Shown here piece by piece: positions 53,721 through 62,575 of a DNA stretch of 64,000 nt (its first letter is position 1; each line of letters starts with the position of its first letter). A model generated the notes under the pieces. That model was not told the origin of the DNA, did not search any database, and saw nothing but the letters and a program-made list of their open reading frames with translations. The stretch is from Rhodospirillaceae bacterium UBA6219. Lineage in GTDB: Bacteria > Pseudomonadota > Alphaproteobacteria > Rhodospirillales > Magnetospirillaceae. The stretch is taken from contig DISD01000068.1 in the NCBI GenBank assembly GCA_002435715.1, forward strand, positions 26,539 through 90,538, written 5' to 3'. Both the position numbers and the translations under genes were made by a program.

Positions 53721-54830
53721 TCAGCCCAGCCTCACCGCGTGGTTGTCCCAGGCGCGTGATCCCACATATTCCCCTTTCAGGGCTTGGGCGCCGTCCGGGC
53801 TCCAGCGCCACACCCCTTGGCGGCCACTGGTCATGATCAATTGGCGCCCCTTGATGCCGGGGGCGATGCCGCACCCGTCCTTGATGGCAACGGTCCCCAG
53901 AAAGGCCGAATCGGTGGTGCGCCACAAGGTCACCACCGAGCCTTGCGGGCAGGACGCGGCAAAGACCGAGCCGTCGGGGGAAAAGGCGACGCTGCCGCAA
54001 TAATTATGGACCATGTCCTTGATGTCGGGCGGCAAGTCCAGCAGACGCAAATCCTCACCGCGACGATGCAGGGCGACGATGGGCGGCATCTCGGTGTTGG
54101 TCTGATGCTGCATGCCCATGGCGATGGTGCCGTCAGGCGCGATGTCGAAATGGCGCATGGACAGCAGGCGCAATGCGGCCGGCAGAATGCGCTTTTCCAG
54201 CAACCGACCGTCGCGGCTGTCCATATAGACCAGGGACGATTCCATGGCGTCCAGGTTCAGCCGGGTGCGACCGTGATCGGGGTGGGTGATGATGCCGCCA
54301 TTGGCTACCGCCAGGGTGCGGCCGTCGGGCATCAGCTTGATGTCATGGGGTTCGATGCCGTGGGAGGACATCTCACCCAGCCGGGTGTAATTGTCGGTGG
54401 CGTCCCACAGACCGATGATGCCGACGCTTTCCTGATAATCGTTTTCCGAAGTGAACAACACCTTGCCGTCGGGAGAAAACAGGCCGTGACCGTGGAAATG
54501 CCGACCTTCCGGGGCTTCCAGCCAATGGATGGCCTGACCGCTGGCCACGTCGATCACCGCCACCGAGGTGCCGGGACGCCGCGCCACCGCAGCGGCGGTG
54601 CGGCCATCGGGGGACAGGGCGATGCCGTGGCCGCGTTCGGGCAAATCCACTTCGAACACCTTGTTCCCGTCGGCGTCGAAGGCCCCCAGGGCATATTGCC
54701 GCCCCGGCGCCACATTGGCCGCCAGCCAGATATCGCGGGACAGCGAAGCAGCGCGGGTGAGGCCGGGCACCAGGCCGAAAGCGGCGCAGGCGGCCAGGAA
54801 GGCGCGGCGATTAGTCACCATCGAGTGCAT
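53721..54830 (-). CDS. DUF1513 periplasmic protein
   Basis: 369 residues from ATG 54830 (AGGTGGG upstream). A signal-like TNRRAFLAACAAFG is followed by repeated beta-propeller-type strands such as HGIALSPDGRTAAAV and VAFSPDGSVFAASC. It is the fourth gene of the iron-linked imelysin operon and overlaps the preceding imelysin by 20 bases. The operon order irpA, diheme oxidoreductase, imelysin, DUF1513 is a known association. Function unproven. Confidence 0.9.
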   Translation of the reverse strand: MHSMVTNRRAFLAACAAFGLVPGLTRAASLSRDIWLAANVAPGRQYALGAFDADGNKVFEVDLPERGHGIALSPDGRTAAAVARRPGTSVAVIDVASGQAIHWLEAPEGRHFHGHGLFSPDGKVLFTSENDYQESVGIIGLWDATDNYTRLGEMSSHGIEPHDIKLMPDGRTLAVANGGIITHPDHGRTRLNLDAMESSLVYMDSRDGRLLEKRILPAALRLLSMRHFDIAPDGTIAMGMQHQTNTEMPPIVALHRRGEDLRLLDLPPDIKDMVHNYCGSVAFSPDGSVFAASCPQGSVVTLWRTTDSAFLGTVAIKDGCGIAPGIKGRQLIMTSGRQGVWRWSPDGAQALKGEYVGSRAWDNHAVRLG

Positions 54831-55884
54831 TGAATCCCACCTGCAGTTCCAAAGTGTTGGCGATGTCGGTTTCCAGGATCTGGGCCACGGCCTTGACCTT
54901 GGTCTTCAACGTGGTCAGACGCTTCCATCCGTCGGGGCTGGTCATTTCCACTTCCAGGGGCGCCTTCAACTGGCTCAGGCTGGCCAGTGCCTCGTCGGTG
55001 GCCTTCAACAGTTTGTCGGCCTGATCGGGCTTTCCCAGCGACGCCAGCAAGGGACCGGTGCCAACGAAGACGTCGCGCAGGGATTCCAGATTGTGGCGGA
55101 TATTGGCGGCGGATTGCTTGGCCCGCCAGCTTTCGGCGCGGCTGGGCCGGGCTTCTTCGGCATTGGCGCCCATGGCATAGGACAGCTTGACCTCGGCGAT
55201 GGCGCTCAGTTCACCATGAAGCGCGTTGAACATCTGCGACGCCGCTTGGCGGTCATCGGTATAGGGCGTGTTGCCGTCCTTGATCTTGCCCAAGATGTCC
55301 ACGGCGCCACCGGGCTTTTCCCATTCGGTGACCAATTCGCCGCCCACTCGGTGCAGGTTGTTGGAGATGCCGGCCAGCAATTGGCAGCGAAAGGCGGTTT
55401 CGTCGGCATTGGCCAGCACTTTGTCGGCCTGGCTGTCGGCAAACAGCAGCATTTCCATGGCCGGCAAGCCCTGGATCGCCACCGAGGCGAAGGGAATGCG
55501 GTGGGCTTCCAGGGCGTCGGCCTTGCGGTCCTTGATCAGGGCCAGCATCTGGCGGTCACCGGCATTCTTCTTGTCGGGCCAGAATTGCATGCGCTGGCCC
55601 CGGTGGAAGGCTTCCACCGGCCCATAGCTGACCCATTGCACCTTTTGCCACGCGGCCAAGGTGTCGACGAAACCGGCCTTGACCGTGTCCAGGCCGGCGG
55701 CGTCGGGGGCGGTGCAAAAGCTTTGCACCGATTGTTCCAAACGGGCGGCGCTGGATTGGAAGGATTTGTAGCCGTTCAGGATCGGCCCTTGGGCGGTCTT
55801 GATCAGCCAGGGGGCATAATCGGGGGCGGCCATGGCGGGGGACGCCAAGGCCAATCCCATCAACACCAAAAGGGGCAGGCGCAT
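54811..55884 (-). CDS. Imelysin-family (EfeO/M75-like) periplasmic protein
   Basis: 357 residues with a short signal peptide (cleavage about AMA, residue 19). All-helical imelysin domain with WPDKKNAG and GLPAMEMLLFAD at the positions of the family core. The classic GxHxxE is not kept here. It probably binds iron or haem-related compounds in the periplasm. It starts 13 bases after the diheme oxidoreductase gene. Confidence 0.92.
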   Translation of the reverse strand: MRLPLLVLMGLALASPAMAAPDYAPWLIKTAQGPILNGYKSFQSSAARLEQSVQSFCTAPDAAGLDTVKAGFVDTLAAWQKVQWVSYGPVEAFHRGQRMQFWPDKKNAGDRQMLALIKDRKADALEAHRIPFASVAIQGLPAMEMLLFADSQADKVLANADETAFRCQLLAGISNNLHRVGGELVTEWEKPGGAVDILGKIKDGNTPYTDDRQAASQMFNALHGELSAIAEVKLSYAMGANAEEARPSRAESWRAKQSAANIRHNLESLRDVFVGTGPLLASLGKPDQADKLLKATDEALASLSQLKAPLEVEMTSPDGWKRLTTLKTKVKAVAQILETDIANTLELQVGFNALDGD

Positions 55885-55897
55885 CTTTTCGGGGCTC

Positions 55898-57334
55898 CTA
55901 CAGGGAATTGACGAAACGGATCAAGGCGGCGCGATCGGCTTTCGGCATGGACACCACTTTGTCGCGGGCGGATTGGGCTTCGCCGCCATGCCACAGGATC
56001 GCTTCCAGCACTCCACGGGCGCGGCCGTCATGCAGCAGGAAGTCGTGACCGTTGACCACCTTTGTCAACCCCACCCCCCACAGCGGCGGGGTTTTCCATT
56101 CGGTTCCGCTGGCCATGCCTTCCGGGCGGTTGTCGGCCAGACCGTCGCCCATGTCGTGCAGCAGCAGATCGGTATAAGGCCAGATCAGCTGTTCCGATTG
56201 TTCGGGCAGATCAGGGCGCTTGGCGGTCTTGTGGCTGGGGGTGTGGCAGGACGCGCAGCCGGTTTCGGCGAATACCTGCTTGCCGCGCAGAACCTGGGGA
56301 TCGGTCGCGTCGCGGCGCTTGGGTACCGCCAGATTGCGGGAATAGAAGGTGACCAGATCCAACACGTTGGCCGGGGCTTCAAAGCCGTCATATTGCTTGT
56401 CGCCGCCATGAGGCGCGTCGCGGCAGGCCTTTTGCCGTTCGGTGCAATCGCCGGCATTGTTGGGGAACAGGGGATTGGAAATGCCGATATCGCCGTTGAA
56501 GGCGTCGGCGCTTTGCTGTTTGACCGTGGGGTTGCCGGCCTTCCAGCCGAAACGGCCCAGCATCAGCCGGCCTTCTTCCATGCCCCAGATCATCTTGGCC
56601 CGGCCGGAAATGCCGTCGCCGTCCTTGTCGTCGGGATCGGCGCGGGCGATCAGGTCTTCCTCGGGGATGGCCTCCAGCAGGCCCAGGCCGATCATCGGCG
56701 GCGCCACGCGCGGCGAGATCATCAGATCGGCATGGGGCGGCCCATAGCCCAGATCGGCGATGGAATAGCTGGGTTTGCGTAAGGATGCCGTCTCGCCGTC
56801 GGACAGCTTGACCGGAATTTCGGTGTAGGCGATGACCATGCGGCCCTCGGCGGCGTGGCCGGCGATGGCGAAATTCTGCAACTGGCCGCCATAGGTGGGG
56901 TCGGGGATGATGTTGGCGTGGCCGCTGGCGATGGCCTGCTTGTCGGCATCGGTCTGCGCAGGGATGGACAGGCGCAGGAACATGGACACCGCTTCTTCGC
57001 CCTCCGCCGGGGGATGGCCGCGGCCGTCCTTCAAGTGGCAATTCTGGCAGGCGCGGGAATTGAACAGTGGGCCCAAGCCGTCGGCGGCCTTGGTGGAAGA
57101 CGGCGCGGTCACCCAGAAACGCTTGAAGAAGCCGTTGCCGATCTTGAAATCCATTTCCTTGGCGAACGGCATGTTCACTGAAAAGTGCGAGAACGCGTCG
57201 CGGTTCATCGCCTTGGAATGGGTGGCGGTGCCACCGGGCAGTTCTTCGCCTGGTTCCAAGGGCGCCAAATCGGCGGCCCCGGCCGAACCGGCCAACATCA
57301 AAGCCAAGACAGCGGAATATCCCCACACCCGCAT
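55898..57334 (-). CDS. Diheme cytochrome-type oxidoreductase (DUF1111)
   Basis: 478 residues, signal peptide cleaved near residue 20. Two c-type haem sites: CQNCH in SRACQNCHLKDGRG and CASCH in TGCASCHTPSHKT. Sequence matches the 'thiol/di-heme oxidoreductase' family of imelysin operons. It works in the periplasm, possibly changing the redox state of iron. It lies between the two imelysin genes. Confidence 0.93.
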   Translation of the reverse strand: MRVWGYSAVLALMLAGSAGAADLAPLEPGEELPGGTATHSKAMNRDAFSHFSVNMPFAKEMDFKIGNGFFKRFWVTAPSSTKAADGLGPLFNSRACQNCHLKDGRGHPPAEGEEAVSMFLRLSIPAQTDADKQAIASGHANIIPDPTYGGQLQNFAIAGHAAEGRMVIAYTEIPVKLSDGETASLRKPSYSIADLGYGPPHADLMISPRVAPPMIGLGLLEAIPEEDLIARADPDDKDGDGISGRAKMIWGMEEGRLMLGRFGWKAGNPTVKQQSADAFNGDIGISNPLFPNNAGDCTERQKACRDAPHGGDKQYDGFEAPANVLDLVTFYSRNLAVPKRRDATDPQVLRGKQVFAETGCASCHTPSHKTAKRPDLPEQSEQLIWPYTDLLLHDMGDGLADNRPEGMASGTEWKTPPLWGVGLTKVVNGHDFLLHDGRARGVLEAILWHGGEAQSARDKVVSMPKADRAALIRFVNSL

Positions 57335-57360
57335 TGTTTCATCCTTTCTGAAATAACAAG

Positions 57361-57387
57361 AACGGGGTCGCCAGTGGCGACCCCGTT
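57361..57387 (-). terminator. Hairpin between irpA and the diheme oxidoreductase gene
   Basis: AACGGGGTCGCC and its complement make a 12-bp stem around a 3-base loop, 14 bases after the irpA stop and before the next gene. A T-rich TTGTTATTT follows on the minus strand. It would let most transcripts end after irpA, giving more IrpA than the downstream proteins. Confidence 0.65.
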
Positions 57388-57401
57388 TGAAAGACTTTCT
57401 G

Positions 57402-58673
57402 TTACTTGCCGATGGACGAGGGGTTGTCCAAGGAATCGGACCCCTCGAACTTGACCTCGCCCAGCGCCAGCACCGCCACCGCCTTTTCCAGCGAACGGGT
57501 CTGCGCCACCAGGGCGTCGATGGCGGCCTGCACCTTGGCGTTGCCTTCGGTGTTCTCGGCGCCGATCATCTGGTCATAGGCTTCGCCGGCTTCGGCGGTC
57601 TTCACCAGCGCGCCCATGGCGGACATGGTGGAATCCAGCTTGGCTTTCATTTCGCCGTCCAAGGTCGCATCCTTGGCGGCGATCAGGTCGGACAGGCTGG
57701 GGCCCTTGACCTGGGTGCCGTCGATGCGGGTGTACTGGCCCAGATAGACGTTCTGGATGCCCTTGGCGTCATAGAAATGCGAGTTGTGGGTGTTGTCCGA
57801 GAAGCAATCGTGCTCTTCCTCGGGATCGTGCAGCATCAGGCCCAGTTTCATGCGCTCGCCCGCCAGTTCGCCATAAGACAGGCTGCCCAGGCCGGTGACG
57901 ATGGTGGCGATGCCGGTGTCGGGTTTGCCCTTCAACAGCTTGGCGCGGATCTTGCCCTTGGCGCCCCAGCCATCGACCATGTTCTTCAGATCGTCGATCA
58001 GCAAGTCGGTGGCGCTGACCAGGAAGGCGACACGACGGTCGCAATTGCCGCCGGTGCAGTTCTTGGTGTCGAAATCGCTGGCCGGACGGTTGCCGGCGCC
58101 CGGGCCGGTGCCGTTGGTGTCTTGACCCCACAGCATGAATTCGATGGCGTGATAGCCGGTGGTGACGTTGGCTTCGACGCCGCCGGCTTCATGCATCTTT
58201 TCCAAGAGCTTCTTGTCCACCTTGCTGGCGTTGACGGTCTTGCCGCCCACCTTCAGCTTGGGGTGGGCGATGATGTTGGCGGTGTAAAGCGGGTTTTCCC
58301 CCGATTCGGTGCCATAGGTGTCGGCGTTGACATAATCGATCAGGCCTTCATCCAGCGGCCAGGCGTTGACCTTGCCTTCCCATTCGTCCACGGCGGCGTT
58401 GCCGAAACGAAAGGCTTCCGATTGCTGATAGGGCACGCGGGCGGCGACCCAGGCGGTCTTGGCGGCGGCCAGGGTCTCGGTGCTGGGGGCGGCGACCAGG
58501 GAATCGACCGCCGCCTTCAGCTTCTTGGCGGCGATCAGCGAATCTTCATATTTGGCATGGGCGATGTCGGCATAGTTGGAAAGCACCGCCTTCTTGTCCA
58601 CACCGGCCGCTCCGGCCTGTCCGGCGGCCAGCAGAACCGCCGCCGAGGCGGCAACCATCATCATACGCTTCAT
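57402..58673 (-). CDS. irpA: Imelysin-type iron-regulated protein IrpA
   Basis: 423 residues from ATG 58673 (MKRMMMVAASAAVLLAAGQ), with a signal peptide ending near AGAAG. The imelysin GxHxxE motif is intact in GYHAIEFMLWGQD. A GGN-cysteine pair TKNCTGGNCDRRV is present. IrpA-like proteins are periplasmic and iron-regulated. A Fur box lies 72 bases upstream; a hairpin follows the gene. Confidence 0.94.
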   Translation of the reverse strand: MKRMMMVAASAAVLLAAGQAGAAGVDKKAVLSNYADIAHAKYEDSLIAAKKLKAAVDSLVAAPSTETLAAAKTAWVAARVPYQQSEAFRFGNAAVDEWEGKVNAWPLDEGLIDYVNADTYGTESGENPLYTANIIAHPKLKVGGKTVNASKVDKKLLEKMHEAGGVEANVTTGYHAIEFMLWGQDTNGTGPGAGNRPASDFDTKNCTGGNCDRRVAFLVSATDLLIDDLKNMVDGWGAKGKIRAKLLKGKPDTGIATIVTGLGSLSYGELAGERMKLGLMLHDPEEEHDCFSDNTHNSHFYDAKGIQNVYLGQYTRIDGTQVKGPSLSDLIAAKDATLDGEMKAKLDSTMSAMGALVKTAEAGEAYDQMIGAENTEGNAKVQAAIDALVAQTRSLEKAVAVLALGEVKFEGSDSLDNPSSIGK

Positions 58674-58744
58674 TGGATTGACCCCGCTTTCCACAAGAAA
58701 TGAGGGGGCATCATCACGCAAGTGCGAAGCGATTGCAACGCAAA

Positions 58745-58759
58745 TGAGAATGCTTCTCA
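58745..58759. promoter_or_regulatory. Fur box upstream of the irpA operon
   Basis: TGAGAATGCTTCTCA is a near-perfect 7-1-7 dyad with an extended AAT...ATT flank, like known Fur or Irr sites. It lies 72 bases before irpA and fits the iron-related operon. Confidence 0.7.
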
Positions 58760-58800
58760 GAAATTATGGGTGTGGCGCAAAAGCCGGGGGAGAAAAGGTC

Positions 58801-58908
58801 GTCATGCCCGGACTTGATCCGGGCATCCACGCGGTTCCGCCTAAGATATTGCCGGAAAGGAATTTTCTGCGGGGACACATGGATCGCCGGGTCAAGCCCG
58901 GCGATGAC
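58801..58908. repeat. Intergenic palindromic element between irpA and rodA
   Basis: GTCATGCCCGG... at 58801 and a complementary CCCGGCGATGAC at the end (58897-58908) enclose internal CCGGGCAT and CGCCGGG dyads. The wording is a familiar intergenic palindrome of alphaproteobacteria. A 69-codon frame within it is not a gene. Confidence 0.6.
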
Positions 58909-58923
58909 ACGTTGGGGGAGAGG

Positions 58924-60087
58924 TCAGTCGTCGTGGCCGCCGCGACGGCCGATGGGCAGGTCGCGGTGGATATAGGCGCTCATCACCAGACCCCAGCCGA
59001 ACAGCAGCGACAGCATGGCGGTGCCGCCATAGGAAATCAGCGGCAGCGGTACGCCGACCACCGGCACCAATCCCATCACCATGGCGGTGTTGATGAAGAA
59101 ATACAGGAAGAAGGTGGTGGTGATGCCCAAGGCGACCAAGCGGCCGAATTGCGAGCGGCAACGCAGCGCGATGGCATAGCCGAAGGCGGTCAGCACGATG
59201 TAAAGGCCCAACAGGAACAATCCGCCCATCAAGCCCCATTCCTCGCCGAACATGGTGAAGATGAAGTCGGTCTGTTTTTCCGGCAGGAAGTTCAGCCCGG
59301 CCTGGGTGCCGTTCATGTAGCCCTTGCCGAAGATGCCGCCCGAACCCAAGGCGATCTTGGATTGGGTGATGTGGTAGCCGGCGCCCAACGGGTCCTGGTC
59401 GGGGTTCAGGAAGATGATGACGCGTTTCTTCTGGTAGTCGTGCAGGAACTGCCAGGCGATGGGGATGGCCCCCAAGCCGCCGGCCAGCAAGATGCCGAAC
59501 TTCCAAAGCCGGACCCCGGCCATGAAGAAGATGGCGCCCGAACTCATCAACACCATCATGGCGGTGCCCAAATCGGGCTGCTTCATCACCAGGGCCACCG
59601 GGATCATCACCAGGATCAGCGGCGGGATCAAAAAGGTGGGGCGCCCCACATCCTGCACCGACGCGCCATGGAAATAGCGCGACAAGGTCAGGATCATGGC
59701 GACCTTCATGATTTCCGAGGGCTGCAACTGGATGAAGCCCAAATCGATCCAACGCTGGGCCCCCATGCCGATGGTGCCCTTGATCTCGACCGCGATCAGC
59801 AACACCACCGACAGGGCGTAAAGCCCATAGGCGTGGCGCATCCAAAAACGCAGATCCACCACGGCGACGGCGATCATGATGGAAATGCCCATGGCGAAGC
59901 GCACCATCTGCTTGATGGCCCATGGTTCCAACGATCCCTTGGCGGCGGAATAAAGGGTCAGGAACCCCACCGAGGAAATGGCGGTCAGGATGGTGATCAG
60001 CGACCAATTGATCTGCCAGATCTTTTCCCGCCAGCTCATTTCCGTGCGGTTCAGGCGCGAAGACAGACGGGGCGTCGGGCGTAGCAT
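58924..60087 (-). CDS. rodA: SEDS peptidoglycan polymerase RodA
   Basis: 387 residues with ten predicted helices; FHGASVQDVGRPTFLIPPL, MKQPDLGTAMMVLM and ISYGGTAMLSLLFGWG match SEDS proteins, including the catalytic-type Asp in QPDLGT. It polymerises glycan chains in the elongasome with PBP2. The start overlaps the mrdA stop (TGATG). Confidence 0.96.
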   Translation of the reverse strand: MLRPTPRLSSRLNRTEMSWREKIWQINWSLITILTAISSVGFLTLYSAAKGSLEPWAIKQMVRFAMGISIMIAVAVVDLRFWMRHAYGLYALSVVLLIAVEIKGTIGMGAQRWIDLGFIQLQPSEIMKVAMILTLSRYFHGASVQDVGRPTFLIPPLILVMIPVALVMKQPDLGTAMMVLMSSGAIFFMAGVRLWKFGILLAGGLGAIPIAWQFLHDYQKKRVIIFLNPDQDPLGAGYHITQSKIALGSGGIFGKGYMNGTQAGLNFLPEKQTDFIFTMFGEEWGLMGGLFLLGLYIVLTAFGYAIALRCRSQFGRLVALGITTTFFLYFFINTAMVMGLVPVVGVPLPLISYGGTAMLSLLFGWGLVMSAYIHRDLPIGRRGGHDD

Positions 60088-62054
60088 CAGCCGTGATCCT
60101 TGCAGTCATCGCCACAGGAATGGCCGTGGTCGTGCTGGAGTTCCTCGTTGCCGAAGGCGACCGCCATATGGGCGTCAAAAGACGTCGCTTCGGCAACATC
60201 ATATGAAGCCGAAGCCGCAACACGGGCGCGTTCGCGCTTTTGCACTTCCAGCATGATGTCGCGCGCGATGGGCGCCGCCACCGCCGAGCCGCCGCCGCCA
60301 TGTTCCACCACCACGGCGATGGAAAAACGTGGGGCGTCTTCCGGGGCATAGGCGACGAACAGCGCGTGGTCGCGTTCCTTCCACGGCAGGTCTTCGTTCT
60401 TCTTCACCCCGGTTTCGCGTTCACGCATGGTGATGCGGCGGACCTGGGCGGTCCCGGTCTTGCCTGACAGGAACATGCCTTCCTGGGTGATGCGGGCACG
60501 ATAGGCGGTGCCGCCCGGTTCGTTGGACACCGCGTTCATCCCCTTGCGCACCAGGGTCAGGCTGCGTTGCGACACGCCGCACGACTTCCAGGTGGGGGCG
60601 ACACGCGGGACGGCTTGTTTGTCGACGATCAGGTCGCGGGCCACATGGGGGACCACCTGCTGGCCGCCATTGGCGATGCGCGCCACCATCACCGCCAGTT
60701 GCAGCGGCGTCGCCAGGCAATAGCCCTGGCCGATGCCGTTGATCAAGGTCTCGCCGGGATGCCAGGGCTGGCCCAGGGCCTTGCGCTTCCAGGCGCGGTT
60801 GGGGATCAGCCCGGACCGTTCGTTGGGCAGGTCGATGCCGGTGGGCACGCCCAGCCCCATGCGGTTGGCCACTTCCGCCACTTTCTCGAAGCCGACACGC
60901 CGGGCGATTTCATAGAAATAGACGTCGCACGAGCCTTTCAGCGCGTTGACCAGATCCACCGATCCGTGGCCGCCCTTTTTCCAGCAATGGAACTTGATGC
61001 TGCCCAATTCGGTGTGACCGCGGCACAGCACCGTCTGTTCCGGGCTGATGGTGCCGGCTTCCAGGGCGGCGATGGCCACCACCATCTTGAAGGTCGAACC
61101 CGGCGCGAAGGTGCCGGAAATGGCCTTGTTCTGCAGCGGTGCCAGCGGATTGGTGGACAGGTCCTTCCATTCTTCGTGGGTCAGGCCGCGATTGAAGGCG
61201 TTGGGGTCGAAAGACGGCGTCGAGGCCATGACGATGACTTCGCCGGTATGGATGTCCATGACCACCGCCGACGCCGATTCGTCGCCCAGACGCTGGGCGG
61301 CGTATTCCTGCAAGCGGATGTCCAGTGTCAGCGACAAATCGACGCCGGGTTCGCCCTCGCGCCGTTCCAACTCGCGCATGACGCGGCCCACCGCGTTGAC
61401 TTCTTCCTGGCTGGTGCCGCCGCGTCCTCGCAGCGCCATGTCGTAAATCTTTTCAACGCCGGCCTTGCCGATGCGGAAACCGGGCAGTTCCTCCAGCGGG
61501 TCGTTGTTGGTCTGGTCGTTTTCCGACACCGCCGCCACATAGCCCAGGATGTGGGCGCCCAGATGTTCCAGCGGGTAAAAGCGGCTTTGGCCCACGTCGA
61601 TCAGCACGCCGGGCAGGTCGGGGGCGTTGACTTCGATACGCGCCACTTCTTCCCAGGACAGGTTCTCGCGCACCGTGATGGGCACGAAGGACCGTCGGCG
61701 CTTGGCTTCCTTGATGACGCGGGCGCGGTCATGGTCGCCCAAGCTGATGATCTGCGACAGGGCGTCCAGGGTGTAATCCAGGCTGGGCGATTGTTCCGTC
61801 ACCACCAGGACGCGGTAATTGTGCTGGTTGACCGCCATGGCGGTGCCGTTGCGGTCCAGGATAAGCCCGCGCGGCGGCGCCAACAGGCGCATGGAGACGC
61901 GGTTTTCCTCGGACAGCATGGTATAGCGGTCGGCTTCGATCACCTGCAGGTAATACATGCGGGCGACCAGGGCGCTGATCAACGCGCCCTTGCCGCCGGC
62001 CAGCATCAGGGCCCGGCGGCTGAACAGTTTCGAGCGGTCGTTGTCGTGGTACAT
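60087..62054 (-). CDS. mrdA: Penicillin-binding protein 2 with His/Cys-rich C-terminal tail
   Basis: 655 residues from ATG 62054. One N-terminal transmembrane helix (about 16-34), the pedestal with NRVSMRLLAPPRGLILDRNG, and a transpeptidase domain with Ser320 of STFK (APGSTFKM), GSCDVYFYEI and KTGTAQ. It crosslinks sidewall peptidoglycan with RodA. The last ~20 residues (EELQHDHGHSCGDDCKDHG) are His/Cys-rich and not usual for PBP2; a metal-binding role is possible. Confidence 0.96.
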   Translation of the reverse strand: MYHDNDRSKLFSRRALMLAGGKGALISALVARMYYLQVIEADRYTMLSEENRVSMRLLAPPRGLILDRNGTAMAVNQHNYRVLVVTEQSPSLDYTLDALSQIISLGDHDRARVIKEAKRRRSFVPITVRENLSWEEVARIEVNAPDLPGVLIDVGQSRFYPLEHLGAHILGYVAAVSENDQTNNDPLEELPGFRIGKAGVEKIYDMALRGRGGTSQEEVNAVGRVMRELERREGEPGVDLSLTLDIRLQEYAAQRLGDESASAVVMDIHTGEVIVMASTPSFDPNAFNRGLTHEEWKDLSTNPLAPLQNKAISGTFAPGSTFKMVVAIAALEAGTISPEQTVLCRGHTELGSIKFHCWKKGGHGSVDLVNALKGSCDVYFYEIARRVGFEKVAEVANRMGLGVPTGIDLPNERSGLIPNRAWKRKALGQPWHPGETLINGIGQGYCLATPLQLAVMVARIANGGQQVVPHVARDLIVDKQAVPRVAPTWKSCGVSQRSLTLVRKGMNAVSNEPGGTAYRARITQEGMFLSGKTGTAQVRRITMRERETGVKKNEDLPWKERDHALFVAYAPEDAPRFSIAVVVEHGGGGSAVAAPIARDIMLEVQKRERARVAASASYDVAEATSFDAHMAVAFGNEELQHDHGHSCGDDCKDHG

Positions 62055-62059
62055 GCGTC

Positions 62060-62575
62060 TCAGGCCTCTTTCAAAAAGGCCATTTGGGTGCGAGCCAACG
62101 CCCAGGTCAGAATGGGGAACAGGCCCATGGTCAGCAGGTATTCGAAAAACAACGGCGTGGGGTCGATGGCCCGGCCCAAAAGCACGGTGACCAGCACCCA
62201 GGTCCCGCCCGAGGCGCTGGCCGCTAGCAGGCCGAAGGCCCACCACGACACCATGAACGACTTGCCCAGGAAAAAGCGGCGCTGCCCGGCGGCGACACCT
62301 TGCACCAACAACAGCACCAGGGCGTTCACCCCCAAAGGCGTGCCCGAGATGATGTCGTAAAGCAGGCCGATGACGAAGGCCAGCCAAGCCGGCAGCAGAT
62401 CAGGGCGATAGATGGCCCAGTAATAGACCCCCATCATCGGCAGCATGGGAACCATGCCGGCCAGACCGGGTAAATGGATGGGGATGGCGGTTACCAGCAA
62501 CATGGCCAAGGTCACGCCGAAGGGAACCAGGTGTCGGACCCAGGAATCCATCCGTAACCAGACCGAGGGCTTCAA
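62060..62575 (-). CDS. mreD: Rod-shape protein MreD
   Basis: 171 residues with about five helices; MGVYYWAIYRPDLLPAWLAF and LLYDIISGTPLGVNAL are typical of MreD. It links MreC to the elongasome in the inner membrane. It overlaps mreC by 4 bases and stops 5 bases before mrdA. Confidence 0.94.
   Translation of the reverse strand: MKPSVWLRMDSWVRHLVPFGVTLAMLLVTAIPIHLPGLAGMVPMLPMMGVYYWAIYRPDLLPAWLAFVIGLLYDIISGTPLGVNALVLLLVQGVAAGQRRFFLGKSFMVSWWAFGLLAASASGGTWVLVTVLLGRAIDPTPLFFEYLLTMGLFPILTWALARTQMAFLKEA

Noticed and set aside
58766..58975. A 69-codon frame between irpA and rodA
   Set aside because: It falls in the palindromic intergenic element and overlaps the rodA end; no ribosome site.
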